64,000 nucleotides of DNA from Maribacter antarcticus DSM 21422 (GTDB lineage Bacteria > Bacteroidota > Bacteroidia > Flavobacteriales > Flavobacteriaceae): assembly GCF_000621125.1 (NCBI RefSeq), contig NZ_JHZC01000010.1:82269-146268 (forward strand), read 5' to 3'. A program made the translations under genes and the position numbers. The notes beneath the pieces are model-generated. The model was not told the origin of the DNA. It made no database searches and saw nothing but the letters and a program-made list of their open reading frames with translations. Positions 8,544 to 18,700 of this stretch are shown here, one piece after another. Each line of letters starts with the position of its first letter. The first letter of the stretch is position 1.

Positions 8544-8966
8544 CTAGTGCTTTAGAAGGTATAAATAATCATCAAAATCTATTTTACCGCTAAATATAGC
8601 GATGGAACGTTCTATTACTTTATGGGCACTATCTCCAGAAAATCCAAGACCTATAGCGTACTTTTTAAGCAATATCATTTCTTCATCATCTATAAAATGA
8701 TCTGCAAAAATAATTCTAAAAAGATCGTATAAACGTTCTAACCTTTTTTCAGAATTCACTGGTGGCTCTATGGGAAATTTGTTATCAGGATTCATTACCT
8801 CCTTATACTCTTTTTCTGAAATTTCTAGTTTTCGAGCAAAATTATCCAACATCGTTTTCTCCTCCTCACTTATTGTTCCATCAGAAGCAGCCAAAGTTAC
8901 CATAGCAGCAAAATGTGCCACGTTCTTTCTGTGTTCAGGGTTTCCGTATAAATCTATAAAAGACAT
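8544..8966 (-). CDS. TerB-like domain protein
   Basis: A 140-residue all-helical soluble protein of the TerB/DjlA-N-like group. The family pattern is visible in VTLAASDGTISEEEKTMLDNFARKL (split acidic loop DGTIxxxE) and in a second related half, FADHFIDDEEMILLKKYAIGLGF. The acidic loops may bind a divalent ion. The family is named for tellurite resistance, but lone TerB-like proteins have no agreed function. It is a single gene, convergent with fbp. Confidence 0.75.
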   Translation of the reverse strand: MSFIDLYGNPEHRKNVAHFAAMVTLAASDGTISEEEKTMLDNFARKLEISEKEYKEVMNPDNKFPIEPPVNSEKRLERLYDLFRIIFADHFIDDEEMILLKKYAIGLGFSGDSAHKVIERSIAIFSGKIDFDDYLYLLKH

Positions 8967-9067
8967 AATTTATTTTTTATTTAAACACAAATATAAATTT
9001 TTTACAATTCATAGTTTATATGATAGAGAACTTTGTTTTGCTAGCTAATTTGTAATTTCACTGCGCT

Positions 9068-10099
9068 ATGAACAAACCTCTTTTAGAATTTACGAACAAA
9101 GGTATTTATTGTGCTGTCGCGAAGGTTTACTTAGATCCTTGGAAACCGGTGCAGAATGCGATTATTTCTCACGGTCATGCAGACCATTGTCGTTGGGGGC
9201 ATAAACGATATATCACTCATCATAGAAACGTGCCCATCATTTCCCACCGGTTAGGAGACATTCAAGTTACCGGAAAGGAATGGGGAGAGACCTTCAGTAT
9301 CAACAATGTAAAATTTAGTCTTCATCCTGCAGGCCACATCATTGGTTCTTCCCAAATTAGGGTAGAACACAAAGGAGAAATATGGGTATTCACAGGAGAT
9401 TATAAAACCGAGAACGATGGGATTTCCACACCATACGAATCTGTTAAGTGCCATACCTTTATTACGGAATGCACTTTTGGCTTGCCCGCCTTTTCTTGGA
9501 CGCCACAAACAGAAGTTCTAAACAATATTAACAATTGGTGGAGCGAAAATAGGGCAGAGGGGAAAACATCGGTACTTTTTGGATACAGTCTAGGAAAGGC
9601 GCAACGGTTACTAAAATATTTGGACACCGATATCGGTAAAATTTATACCCATGGCGCTATAGAAAAAATGACTGAGGTTTTACGTCCTCTAGTTGATTTT
9701 CCTGAAACAAATTTAATAACTCGGGATACAAAAAAAACAGATCTTTTAGGTAACATCGTTTTAGCACCTCCAAGTGCACATGGTTCCCCATGGATTCGTA
9801 AAATGGTACCTTATGTAACAGCGTCGGCAAGCGGATGGATGGCTTTTAGGGGGGCAAGAAGGAGACGAGCCATTGATAAGGGTTTCGTGTTAAGTGACCA
9901 TTGCGACTGGCAGGGGCTCTTAGCAAGTATTGAAGCCACAGGAGCAGAGAAAGTTATTTGTACTCATGGGTATACAGATATTTTTTCAAGGTACCTGCGC
10001 GAACAAGGTTATGATGCGAGAACAGAAAGCACACAATATGGGGAAGAAGAAAATGAAGTAACGGTTGAGAAAACAACGGAAAGCATAATGTCGTCATGA
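9068..10099 (+). CDS. Ligase-associated DNA exonuclease (metallo-beta-lactamase/beta-CASP fold)
   Basis: A 343-residue nuclease of the family paired with ATP-dependent ligases in bacterial DNA repair clusters. The metal motif HGHADH lies at residues 35-40 (His35, His37, Asp39, His40). Further conserved pieces are HPAGHIIGSSQIRVEH, FTGDYKTENDG, TECTFGLPAF and a late DHCDWQGLL. The C-terminus has the CTHGYTD segment. It overlaps the ligase start by 4 bp (ATGA-type), showing translational coupling in a four-gene operon. The role is probably end processing before ligation, from family knowledge. Confidence 0.92.
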   Translation: MNKPLLEFTNKGIYCAVAKVYLDPWKPVQNAIISHGHADHCRWGHKRYITHHRNVPIISHRLGDIQVTGKEWGETFSINNVKFSLHPAGHIIGSSQIRVEHKGEIWVFTGDYKTENDGISTPYESVKCHTFITECTFGLPAFSWTPQTEVLNNINNWWSENRAEGKTSVLFGYSLGKAQRLLKYLDTDIGKIYTHGAIEKMTEVLRPLVDFPETNLITRDTKKTDLLGNIVLAPPSAHGSPWIRKMVPYVTASASGWMAFRGARRRRAIDKGFVLSDHCDWQGLLASIEATGAEKVICTHGYTDIFSRYLREQGYDARTESTQYGEEENEVTVEKTTESIMSS

Positions 10100-11715
10100 A
10101 GGATTTTGCACTACTTATAAAAACATTGGACAGCACAAACAAGACCACATTAAAGGTAGCGGCTTTGGCTGATTATTTTAATAAGGCCAGTGCTACCGAC
10201 AAGGTATGGACCATTGCTATTTTATCCCACCGTAGACCACCAAGACCTGTGAATACCACCTTATTGAGAGCATGGGCCTCAGAACTCGCGAATATTCCGT
10301 TATGGCTTTTTGAAGAAAGCTACCATATTGTGGGTGATTTGGCAGAAACCATTGCTTTGGTAATTCCCACAACTACATCAACAACCACAAAAACATTGAC
10401 ACAATTCTTGGAGGAGATGATTGCCCTTAAAATGAAGACAGACGAGGATAAAAAAAATTATCTACTTGGTAATTGGAAAGTATTGGATTACTATGAGCGT
10501 TTTGTTTTTACTAAGCTTATTACAGGCGGTTTCCGTATTGGGGTAAGTCAAAAATTAATGACTCGTGCCTTATCACAGGCAACAGAAATTGACGAGGATA
10601 TTCTTGCTTATAAATTGATGGGCAACTGGGACCCGAACACTATAACCTTTCAAGAACTGATTTTAGAAGAAAACGAGAGTGATTACCTTTCCAAACCCTA
10701 TCCATTTTATTTGGCTTATGCTATTGAGGGAGAAGTAGATGAACTGGGGGAGGTACAAGACTGGTCTGTAGAACATAAATGGGATGGCATACGTTCACAG
10801 GTTATTCTTAGAAATGATGAAATCTTTATCTGGAGTCGAGGTGAGGAACTAGTCACGGACAAGTATCCAGAATTTCACTCTTTTGTAGGGGTCATTCCAA
10901 ATGGAACTGTACTGGACGGGGAAATTTTACCCTTTCCAAATAATGAAATAGGAACCTTCAATGACTTACAGACTAGAATAGGCCGAAAAATAGTTTCGAA
11001 AGCACTCCTTGCTAAAGTACCTGTAATTCTAAAAGCCTATGATCTTTTGGAATGGGAAGGTAAAGATGTTCGTCAGTTACCATTTATAGAACGAAGGAAG
11101 TTATTGGAAGAATTAGTTAAAGATGTATGTGAATCTGAGCATTATAAAAATGACCTGCCCTTTCATCTCTCTGAAACCATGCACTTTGATTCTTGGGTAG
11201 CTGTAGCTGAAGAACGTACAAAATCTAGGGAAAGGAGAAGTGAAGGTCTGATGCTTAAGAGAAAAGATTCCGCGTATCTCGTAGGGCGGAAAAAAGGCGA
11301 TTGGTGGAAATGGAAAGTAGACCCCTTAACGATTGATGCCGTGCTTACTTATGCCATGCGAGGTCATGGGAGAAGAAGTAACTTATTTACAGATTATACC
11401 TTTGCTCTTTGGAATGAGAACGAAACTGGAGATAAAGAATTAGTGACATTTGCTAAAGCCTATTCCGGACTTACAGATACTGAATTGAAGAAAGTTGATG
11501 CTTGGATAAAGAAAAACACCATGGAACGCTTTGGCCCCGTCCGAAGTGTAACCCCACACCATGTATTTGAAATTGCCTTTGAAGGAATAGCTGTTTCCAA
11601 ACGTCATAAAAGCGGCATCGCCACTAGGTTTCCAAGGATTTTACGATGGCGGCAAGACAAAACAATTCATGAAGCCAATAATCTGGAAGATTTGAAAGCG
11701 CTAATCCCCAATTAG
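10096..11715 (+). CDS. ATP-dependent DNA ligase (repair-cluster type)
   Basis: A 539-residue ligase that seals nicks using ATP. The nucleotidyl-transfer motif EHKWDGIR places the active lysine at Lys228. Other motifs are SRGEELVTDKYPE, VLDGEI, GLMLKRKDSAYLVGRKKGDWWKWK (split motifs IV-V) and the OB-fold region after residue ~420. The N-terminal ~200 residues form the DNA-binding domain. It is longer than minimal bacterial ATP ligases and matches the cluster-associated family. This gene does not replace the NAD-dependent LigA, which should lie elsewhere. Confidence 0.94.
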   Translation: MKDFALLIKTLDSTNKTTLKVAALADYFNKASATDKVWTIAILSHRRPPRPVNTTLLRAWASELANIPLWLFEESYHIVGDLAETIALVIPTTTSTTTKTLTQFLEEMIALKMKTDEDKKNYLLGNWKVLDYYERFVFTKLITGGFRIGVSQKLMTRALSQATEIDEDILAYKLMGNWDPNTITFQELILEENESDYLSKPYPFYLAYAIEGEVDELGEVQDWSVEHKWDGIRSQVILRNDEIFIWSRGEELVTDKYPEFHSFVGVIPNGTVLDGEILPFPNNEIGTFNDLQTRIGRKIVSKALLAKVPVILKAYDLLEWEGKDVRQLPFIERRKLLEELVKDVCESEHYKNDLPFHLSETMHFDSWVAVAEERTKSRERRSEGLMLKRKDSAYLVGRKKGDWWKWKVDPLTIDAVLTYAMRGHGRRSNLFTDYTFALWNENETGDKELVTFAKAYSGLTDTELKKVDAWIKKNTMERFGPVRSVTPHHVFEIAFEGIAVSKRHKSGIATRFPRILRWRQDKTIHEANNLEDLKALIPN

Positions 11716-11717
11716 CT

Positions 11718-14180
11718 ATGAATAGAAATGAACTTTATAACATAGCAGAAACCTGGTTCAAAGAGCAAGGCTGGAAACCCTTTAAATTCCAAAAAGATAC
11801 ATGGACGGCTTTTTTACAGGGTAAAAACGGACTATTAAATGCACCTACAGGCAGTGGGAAAACCTATGCCCTTTGGTTTCCTATTGTGCTCAATTATATT
11901 AAAAATCATCCTGACTATAAAACCAATCATAAAAAAGGTTTAAAGGCTATTTGGATTACGCCGTTACGCGCCTTATCCAATGAAATAAAACAATCTGCAG
12001 AGCGCATTACCCAAGATTTGGGTGCGCAAATGAGGGTGGGTATCCGGACGGGTGACACCACAGCAAAGGAACGTTCTCAGCAAAAAAGAACGATGCCAGA
12101 CCTATTGATAACAACACCAGAGAGTCTTCAGTTGTTACTGTCCTCTAAAGGATACGAGAAGGTGTTTAAAGACTGCACAGCTATAGTCGTAGATGAGTGG
12201 CATGAACTTTTAGGAACGAAAAGGGGTGTGCAGATGGAGCTGGGCCTTTCCCGCTTAAAAACGATAAGTAAAGACTTGCGTATTTGGGGAATTTCAGCAA
12301 CTATAGGTAATTTAGAACAAGGCAGGGAAGTGTTATTAGGGCCAGATACAAAAGCACTTGAAAATTCAGTCTTAATAAAGGCAAAACTCCATAAGAAAAT
12401 AACGGTAAAGAGTATTATTCCTAAGGAGATGGAAACCTTTCCTTGGCGTGGTCATTTGGGGCTTAAACTACTGGAAGATGTCGTGCCAATCATTAATAAA
12501 AGTAAAACAACCTTACTCTTTACAAATACGCGCAGCCAATGCGAAATATGGTTCCAGAAAATACTGGAGAAACACCCCGAATATGCGGGAGAGTTTGCCA
12601 TGCACCATGGTAGTGTAAATAAGGAAACCCGACTTTGGGTAGAACAAGCCATACGTAACGAAAGCCTAAAAGCTGTGGTTTGTACTTCAAGCTTAGATTT
12701 GGGTGTAGATTTTGCCCCGGTAGAAACGGTAATCCAGATTGGCGGACCCAAAGGTGTAGCCCGTTTTCTGCAACGTGCAGGACGAAGTGGCCATAGTCCA
12801 GGAAAAGAAAGTGTCATTTATTTTCTACCCACACATGCTATGGAACTCATTGAGGCCTCGGCCATGCAACAGGCGGTAAAGCATGAAGCAGTCGAAGATC
12901 GTATTCCGTACTTAAATAGCTTTGATGTGCTCTTACAATACCTTACCACTTTGGCAGTATCCGACGGATTTTATCCGGATGAAATCTACCAAGAGATAAA
13001 GCAGACGTTTTGCTATCAAGGTATATCGGATGTACAGTGGCAATGGCTACTTAACTTTTTGGTCATGGGCAGCCAGAGCCTACAATCTTATGACGAATAT
13101 AAAAAGGTAGACGTAGAGGACGATGGTAGGTTTAAAGTGAATAATCGTGGTATTGCCATGCGACATCGGTTTCAGATTGGAACTATTGTAGGCGATGCTA
13201 ATATTGTAGTCAAGTATCAAAAGGGTGGCTATATTGGATCTATAGAAGAGTTTTTTATTTCTAAATTAGCGCAAGGGGATGTGTTTACGTTTGCAGGAAG
13301 AAATCTTGAGTTTATACGTTTAAAAGGAATGCAAGCACATGTAAAAAACTCTACTAAACGCACCAATAAAATACCTAGTTGGATGGGTGGGCGACTTAGT
13401 TTTTCTGCACAGATGTCAGAATTACTACGACAAGAATTGTATACTGCCGAGCTGGAAACGGGTCAGCAATCCATAGAAATCCAATCCTTGGCTCCTATGT
13501 TTAATAAGCAAAGGGAAGAGAGCATGGTGCCCAAACCCAACGAATTTTTAATTGAAACGTTTAAAACACGGGACGGCTATCACCATATTTTTTATCCTTT
13601 TGAAGGACGCGGCGTACATGAGGCGATGAGCAGTATGTTGGCCTATCGTATTAGCCTATTGATGCCTATTACCTGTTCTTTGGCTTATAATGACTATGGG
13701 TTTGAATTACTTTCAGACAGACAGATAGATATTCAGGAAGTGCTGGACAACAATCTTTTGACGTCTGAATTTATGCTGTCAGATCTTCAAAAAAGTTTGA
13801 ATTCCAATGAAATGGCCAGACGAAAATTCAGAGATATCGCCGTAATCAGTGGCATGGTATTTACAGGATATCCGAACAAGGGCATCAAGATGAAGCACCT
13901 GCAGAGTAGCTCCCAACTGTTATTCGATGTTTTTAAGGATTTTGAAGCTGATAACCTATTGTACCAACAGGCTTATACCGAAACTTTTGAGCATCAATTG
14001 GAGGAAGGTAGGCTTCGGATGGCATTGGAACGAATTGCATCACAAGAAATAGTTTGGAAGAAATGCACTAAACCCACGCCTTTTTCCTTTCCGATTATTA
14101 CTGACAGACTACGGGAAAAATTATCAAGCGAAAAATTGGCAGACCGCATCAAAAGAATGACGGCTATCTTGATGAAATAA
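11718..14180 (+). CDS. Ligase-associated DExH-box DNA helicase (Lhr-core-like)
   Basis: An 820-residue superfamily 2 helicase. Motif I is APTGSGKTYALW, motif II is VVDEWHEL (a DEWH box), motif III is GISATIG, and motif VI is QRAGRSGHSPGK. The C-terminal half contains the Lhr-type winged-helix and beta-barrel extension (MRHRFQIGTIVGDANIVVKY, GGYIGSIEEFFISKL, PFEGRGVHEAMSSMLAYR). These 3'-5' DNA-dependent helicases accompany the exonuclease, ligase and phosphoesterase. It starts 2 bp after the ligase stop and ends 13 bp before pdeM. Confidence 0.94.
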   Translation: MNRNELYNIAETWFKEQGWKPFKFQKDTWTAFLQGKNGLLNAPTGSGKTYALWFPIVLNYIKNHPDYKTNHKKGLKAIWITPLRALSNEIKQSAERITQDLGAQMRVGIRTGDTTAKERSQQKRTMPDLLITTPESLQLLLSSKGYEKVFKDCTAIVVDEWHELLGTKRGVQMELGLSRLKTISKDLRIWGISATIGNLEQGREVLLGPDTKALENSVLIKAKLHKKITVKSIIPKEMETFPWRGHLGLKLLEDVVPIINKSKTTLLFTNTRSQCEIWFQKILEKHPEYAGEFAMHHGSVNKETRLWVEQAIRNESLKAVVCTSSLDLGVDFAPVETVIQIGGPKGVARFLQRAGRSGHSPGKESVIYFLPTHAMELIEASAMQQAVKHEAVEDRIPYLNSFDVLLQYLTTLAVSDGFYPDEIYQEIKQTFCYQGISDVQWQWLLNFLVMGSQSLQSYDEYKKVDVEDDGRFKVNNRGIAMRHRFQIGTIVGDANIVVKYQKGGYIGSIEEFFISKLAQGDVFTFAGRNLEFIRLKGMQAHVKNSTKRTNKIPSWMGGRLSFSAQMSELLRQELYTAELETGQQSIEIQSLAPMFNKQREESMVPKPNEFLIETFKTRDGYHHIFYPFEGRGVHEAMSSMLAYRISLLMPITCSLAYNDYGFELLSDRQIDIQEVLDNNLLTSEFMLSDLQKSLNSNEMARRKFRDIAVISGMVFTGYPNKGIKMKHLQSSSQLLFDVFKDFEADNLLYQQAYTETFEHQLEEGRLRMALERIASQEIVWKKCTKPTPFSFPIITDRLREKLSSEKLADRIKRMTAILMK

Positions 14181-14193
14181 GTAATTTTAACCC

Positions 14194-14868
14194 ATGACCG
14201 AATCTATCAAAATCCATAATCAAAATTTTATAATGCACGCATCGGGTGTTTTTTTTTGGAAAGAACGTTCCATGCTGCTGATTAGTGATGTTCATTTGGG
14301 CAAGGTTTCCCATTTTAGAAAATTTGGAGCTGCGGTACCACAACAGGTTGTGCAAAAGAATTTTGAAAGTATGAATACGGCTATCCAATATTTCAATCCT
14401 AAAAGGATTGTATTTATGGGAGACTTGTTTCACTCTTCTCTGAATAAAGAGTGGGAACTTTTCGAGATATGGACCGCAGAACAGTCCTCGAGTATTATAT
14501 TAGTGAGTGGCAATCACGATATTATATCCCCTTTAAAATATGAGAAATTGGGCATACAGGTAGTGGAAGAACTTATTTTAGATAATTTCCTTCTTACCCA
14601 TCATCCAGAGGAACGCGATGGCTTCTTTAATTTTTGTGGACATATTCACCCAGCCATTAAGCTTACGGGACTCGGTAGACAAACAGTGCGACTTCCGTGT
14701 TTTTATAAGTCGCCCATACAGCTCATTTTACCAGCTTTTGGGGAGTTTACAGGTACGTATACATTACAGGCTAAAAAAGATTGTAAAGTTTTTGCCTTAT
14801 TAGGCGATGCCGTCTTACCAGTTACCCTTACAGAGTCAAAAAGAAAAGGACGTTCAGCTAAGGGCTGA
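14194..14868 (+). CDS. pdeM: Ligase-associated phosphoesterase/endonuclease PdeM
   Basis: A 224-residue calcineurin-like metallophosphoesterase. The binuclear metal motifs are in order: LISDVHLGK, FMGDLFHS, VSGNHD, LLTHHPE and CGHIHP. This is the fourth member of the conserved cluster, for which Mn-dependent DNA endonuclease or phosphodiesterase activity is described for homologues. It belongs to the same operon as the exonuclease, ligase and helicase. No partner gene is missing, so the cluster looks complete. Confidence 0.92.
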   Translation: MTESIKIHNQNFIMHASGVFFWKERSMLLISDVHLGKVSHFRKFGAAVPQQVVQKNFESMNTAIQYFNPKRIVFMGDLFHSSLNKEWELFEIWTAEQSSSIILVSGNHDIISPLKYEKLGIQVVEELILDNFLLTHHPEERDGFFNFCGHIHPAIKLTGLGRQTVRLPCFYKSPIQLILPAFGEFTGTYTLQAKKDCKVFALLGDAVLPVTLTESKRKGRSAKG

Positions 14869-14910
14869 TTATTTAAACGGATAGCGTTCGCGATAATCCT
14901 ACTCTTTAGC

Positions 14911-14918
14911 TACTTTTG
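14911..14918 (+). promoter_or_regulatory. Bacteroidota -7 box before the TspO-like gene
   Basis: TACTTTTG fits TAnnTTTG exactly and lies 13 bp before the ATG at 14932. No TTG at the expected -33 distance is visible, so support is partial. Confidence 0.4.
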
Positions 14919-14931
14919 AAAAAAAATCAAT

Positions 14932-15717
14932 ATGAAAAAGACACTCGCGCTCTTAAACTTGTTATCTGTCATCTTGGTGCTTGCGGTAAATTATATTTCT
15001 CAAGCACTAAGACTTAATGATACAACTATTGGTGAAATAAGTCGGAAATACGACAACCTGTTTACACCGGCCAGCTATGCTTTTGCTATTTGGGGCATTA
15101 TCTTCCTAGGTCTTTTAGCGTATGGAATTTTTCAGGTTAGACGCGCTTTTTTTAGCGATAAGCCTAGTGCATTCATTGAGCAGACAGGCTATTGGTTTTT
15201 ACTAGCAAATATTTTGAACTCCGTTTGGGTTATCGCTTTCATCTATGACTATACGGGTCTTTCCGTTCTGATTATGTTAGGTATTCTCTTTTCGCTCATT
15301 AAAATCATCCTAAACACCAATATGGAACGCTGGGATGCAACCAAAAGTACGATTGCTTTTGTTTGGTGGCCCATTTGTCTCTATAGCGGGTGGATATCCG
15401 TGGCAACCATAGCCAATGTTTCAGCCTATCTGACAAAAATTGGATGGGAAGGTGGCCCATTTTCGGAAATAAGTTGGACGATACTAATGATTGTTATCGC
15501 TACTGTTCTAAACCTTGTGATTATTTGGAAGCGCAATATGCGAGAATTTGCAGCCGTGGGCGTTTGGGCGTTGTTCGCCATTTTCGTGAGGCATAAAGAT
15601 TCTTTTGAGACTATAGCGTACGCAGCGCTTATGGGAAGTATAATTATCTTCAGCTATATCGCTTGGCATGGTTTTCAGAATAAAAAAACGAATCCTTTTG
15701 TTAATAAGGATTTATAA
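14932..15717 (+). CDS. Tryptophan-rich TspO/MBR-like membrane protein
   Basis: A 261-residue integral membrane protein with about seven hydrophobic helices. The TspO/MBR pattern is seen in TPASYAFAIWGIIFLGL, YWFLLANILNSVWVIAF, FVWWPICLYSGWISVATIANVSA and WTILMIVIATVLNLV. Classical TspO has five helices and ~155 residues; this longer form is common in flavobacteria. The family binds porphyrins and related ligands, and its role in these bacteria is unclear. It probably forms its own transcript, since it lies 63 bp after pdeM with its own promoter-like box. Confidence 0.85.
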   Translation: MKKTLALLNLLSVILVLAVNYISQALRLNDTTIGEISRKYDNLFTPASYAFAIWGIIFLGLLAYGIFQVRRAFFSDKPSAFIEQTGYWFLLANILNSVWVIAFIYDYTGLSVLIMLGILFSLIKIILNTNMERWDATKSTIAFVWWPICLYSGWISVATIANVSAYLTKIGWEGGPFSEISWTILMIVIATVLNLVIIWKRNMREFAAVGVWALFAIFVRHKDSFETIAYAALMGSIIIFSYIAWHGFQNKKTNPFVNKDL

Positions 15718-15743
15718 CCATAATGTTATTTTATGCCCAATCC

Positions 15744-15775
15744 TTGGGAGAAAGCTGATCTAGAAACTATCTTTG
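15744..15775 (+). promoter_or_regulatory. Promoter of mfd
   Basis: TTG at 15744-15746, a 21-bp spacer and TATCTTTG at 15768-15775 fit the Bacteroidota TTG/TAnnTTTG promoter well. It lies 20 bp before the mfd TTG start codon at 15795, giving a very short leader. Confidence 0.6.
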
Positions 15776-15794
15776 CAGGCCAATACCACATTTT

Positions 15795-18700
15795 TTGGCA
15801 AAATTGACCATCTCTGAATTATTTTCAACAGCTCCTAACGTACAGGAACTACAAAGAGCTATTGCCAAATCCGAAATAGCTCACCCAATACAGGTGCAGT
15901 TAAAAGGTTTAGTAGGTTCTTCTCTTTCCTTTGTTTTGGCAGAAGCTTTCAAGAAAGCTCACGCTCCATTCTTATTAATTTTTAATGATAAGGAGGAGGC
16001 AGCGTACTATCTAAATGATCTAGAACAGATTATCGGAGAAAAGGACGTCCTTTTCTATCCTGATAGTTATCGCAGACCGTATCAAATTGAAGAGACAAAC
16101 AATGCAAATGTACTTTTGCGAGCCGAGGTGCTCAACCGTATCAATTCGCGAAAGAAACCTGCTGTCATAGTGAGTTATCCAGATGCTTTGTTCGAAAAAG
16201 TAGTTACGCGCAAGGAACTTGATAAGAATACTTTAAAAATACAGCTAGAAGACACTCTTTCACTAGACTTTTTAAACGAAGTACTCTTTGAATATAGGTT
16301 TAAACGTGTAGATTTTGTTACTGAACCAGGAGAATTTTCTGTCCGTGGTGGTATTGTAGATGTGTTTTCCTTCTCCCATGATGAGCCTTACCGATTAGAG
16401 TTTTTCGGTGATGAGGTTGATAGTATACGCACCTTTGATGTCGAAACACAATTAACAACGGAGAAGGTTAAAAAAATCACCATTGTACCCAATGTAGCTA
16501 ATAAGTTTTTAACAGAGAAGCGAGAAAGTTTTTTAGGGTATATCTCCGATAAGACAATCGTATTTTCAAAAAACACAAGCTTATTATATGCACGTTTAGA
16601 TGACTTTTTCGAAAAGGCTATAGAAGCTTTTACGAAACTATCCGAAGACATAAAACATGCAGAACCAGACGAGCTTTTCCTTAACGGTACCGCATTTAAA
16701 AAGCAACTTAAGGAGTTTGGAGTAATCTCTTTGGGTGGTACACGTACAAATGGTGCTACCAATACCAGGGAGATTACTTACGAAACAACGCCACAACCCT
16801 CGTTCAATAAGAAGTTCGATTTACTAATACAAAATCTTAACGAGTTCCATTCCGTAGGATTTGAAAATTATATCTGTTGTGCTACGGAACAGCAGGCGAG
16901 GCGTTTTAATGATATCTTCGAAGAAATATCGGAAAAAGTACATTACAAAACCATCGTCTTTCCACTGTACCAGGGTTTTATAGCCAAAGACTTAAAACTG
17001 GTCTGTTATACAGATCATCAAATCTTTGAACGCTACCATAAATTCCACCTTAAAAATGGCTACGCTAAAAAGCAGGCCATTACATTAAAGGAAATCAATA
17101 AGCTTGAAATAGGAGACTATGTAACCCACATAGATCATGGTATCGGTAAGTTTGGGGGATTACAGAAGATAGATGTGGAAGGTAAAAAGCAGGAAGCCAT
17201 AAAGTTGATGTATGGCGAACGCGATATTTTATATGTAAGCATCCACTCTTTACATAAAATTTCCAAATTTAATGGAAAGGATGGAGCACCACCTAAGATT
17301 TATAAATTAGGTTCTGGAGCTTGGAAAAAAGTAAAGGATAAGACCAAATCCCGCGTTAAGAAAATTGCCTATAATCTTATTAAACTCTATGCAAAACGAC
17401 GTTTAGAAAAAGGATTTCAGTACGATCCCGACAGCTACTTACAAAATGAGCTAGAAGCGTCTTTTATTTACGAAGATACACCAGACCAAGGCACCGCAAC
17501 AGCCGATATTAAAAAGGACATGGAGAGTGAACGTCCTATGGATCGTCTCATATGCGGAGATGTAGGTTTTGGTAAGACTGAGGTTGCTATACGCGCAGCA
17601 TTCAAGGCCGTGGATAACGGTAAACAAGTTGCAGTTCTGGTGCCTACAACTATTCTTGCTTTCCAACACCATAGAACTTTTACCGAACGTTTGAAGGAAA
17701 TGCCAGTAACCGTAGACTATCTGAATCGTTTCCGAACAGCAAAAGAACGCAAGGAAACACTAGAAAAACTTGAGGTTGGAAAAGTAGATATTATTATCGG
17801 CACACATCAACTGGTAAATAAAAAGGTCGTATTTAAAGATTTAGGATTGCTTATTGTTGATGAAGAGCAAAAATTTGGAGTTGCGGTCAAGGATAAATTA
17901 AAGGCCATAAAAGAAAATGTAGATGTACTGACCCTTACGGCAACCCCCATTCCTAGGACCTTACAGTTTAGTCTTATGGCTGCCCGTGATTTATCGGTTA
18001 TTACGACACCTCCACCTAATAGATACCCGATTGAAAGTAATGTGGTCGGTTTCAACGAAGAGACGATTAGGGATGCCATAGCCTACGAAATAGAACGTGG
18101 TGGGCAGGTATTCTTTATCCATAACCGGATTGAAAATATTAAAGAAGTAGCCGGTATGATTCAACGCTTGGTGCCCGATGCCAAAGTAAGCATAGGCCAT
18201 GGTCAAATGGAAGGTAAAAAACTGGAAACTTTGATGCTCAGTTTTATAAATGGCGAGTTTGACGTCCTCGTTTCTACCACTATCGTAGAAAGTGGTTTGG
18301 ACGTAACGAATGCGAACACTATTTTTATTAACAATGCCAACAATTTTGGCTTAAGTGATCTTCATCAAATGCGTGGGCGAGTAGGTCGAAGTAACAAAAA
18401 AGCTTTTTGTTATTTTATTACTCCACCCTATGAATCAATGACCAATGATGCGCGCAAACGTATTGAAGCTTTAGAGCAATTTTCGGAATTGGGAAGTGGC
18501 TTTAATATAGCCATGAAGGATTTGGAGATACGTGGTGCGGGAGACCTTTTAGGAGGTGAGCAAAGTGGTTTTATAAATGATATAGGATTTGAGACCTATC
18601 AGAAAATATTAGCAGAGGCTATTGACGAACTTAAAGAGAATGAGTTCAAAGATCTTTATGAAGAAGTAGAAGGGCGCAAAGAGAAAGTCTTTGTAAAAGA

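Noticed and set aside
15733..15807. A 24-codon ORF beginning MPNPWEKADL before mfd
   Set aside because: It overlaps the mfd promoter and start codon, has no family likeness, and the -7 box lies inside it.
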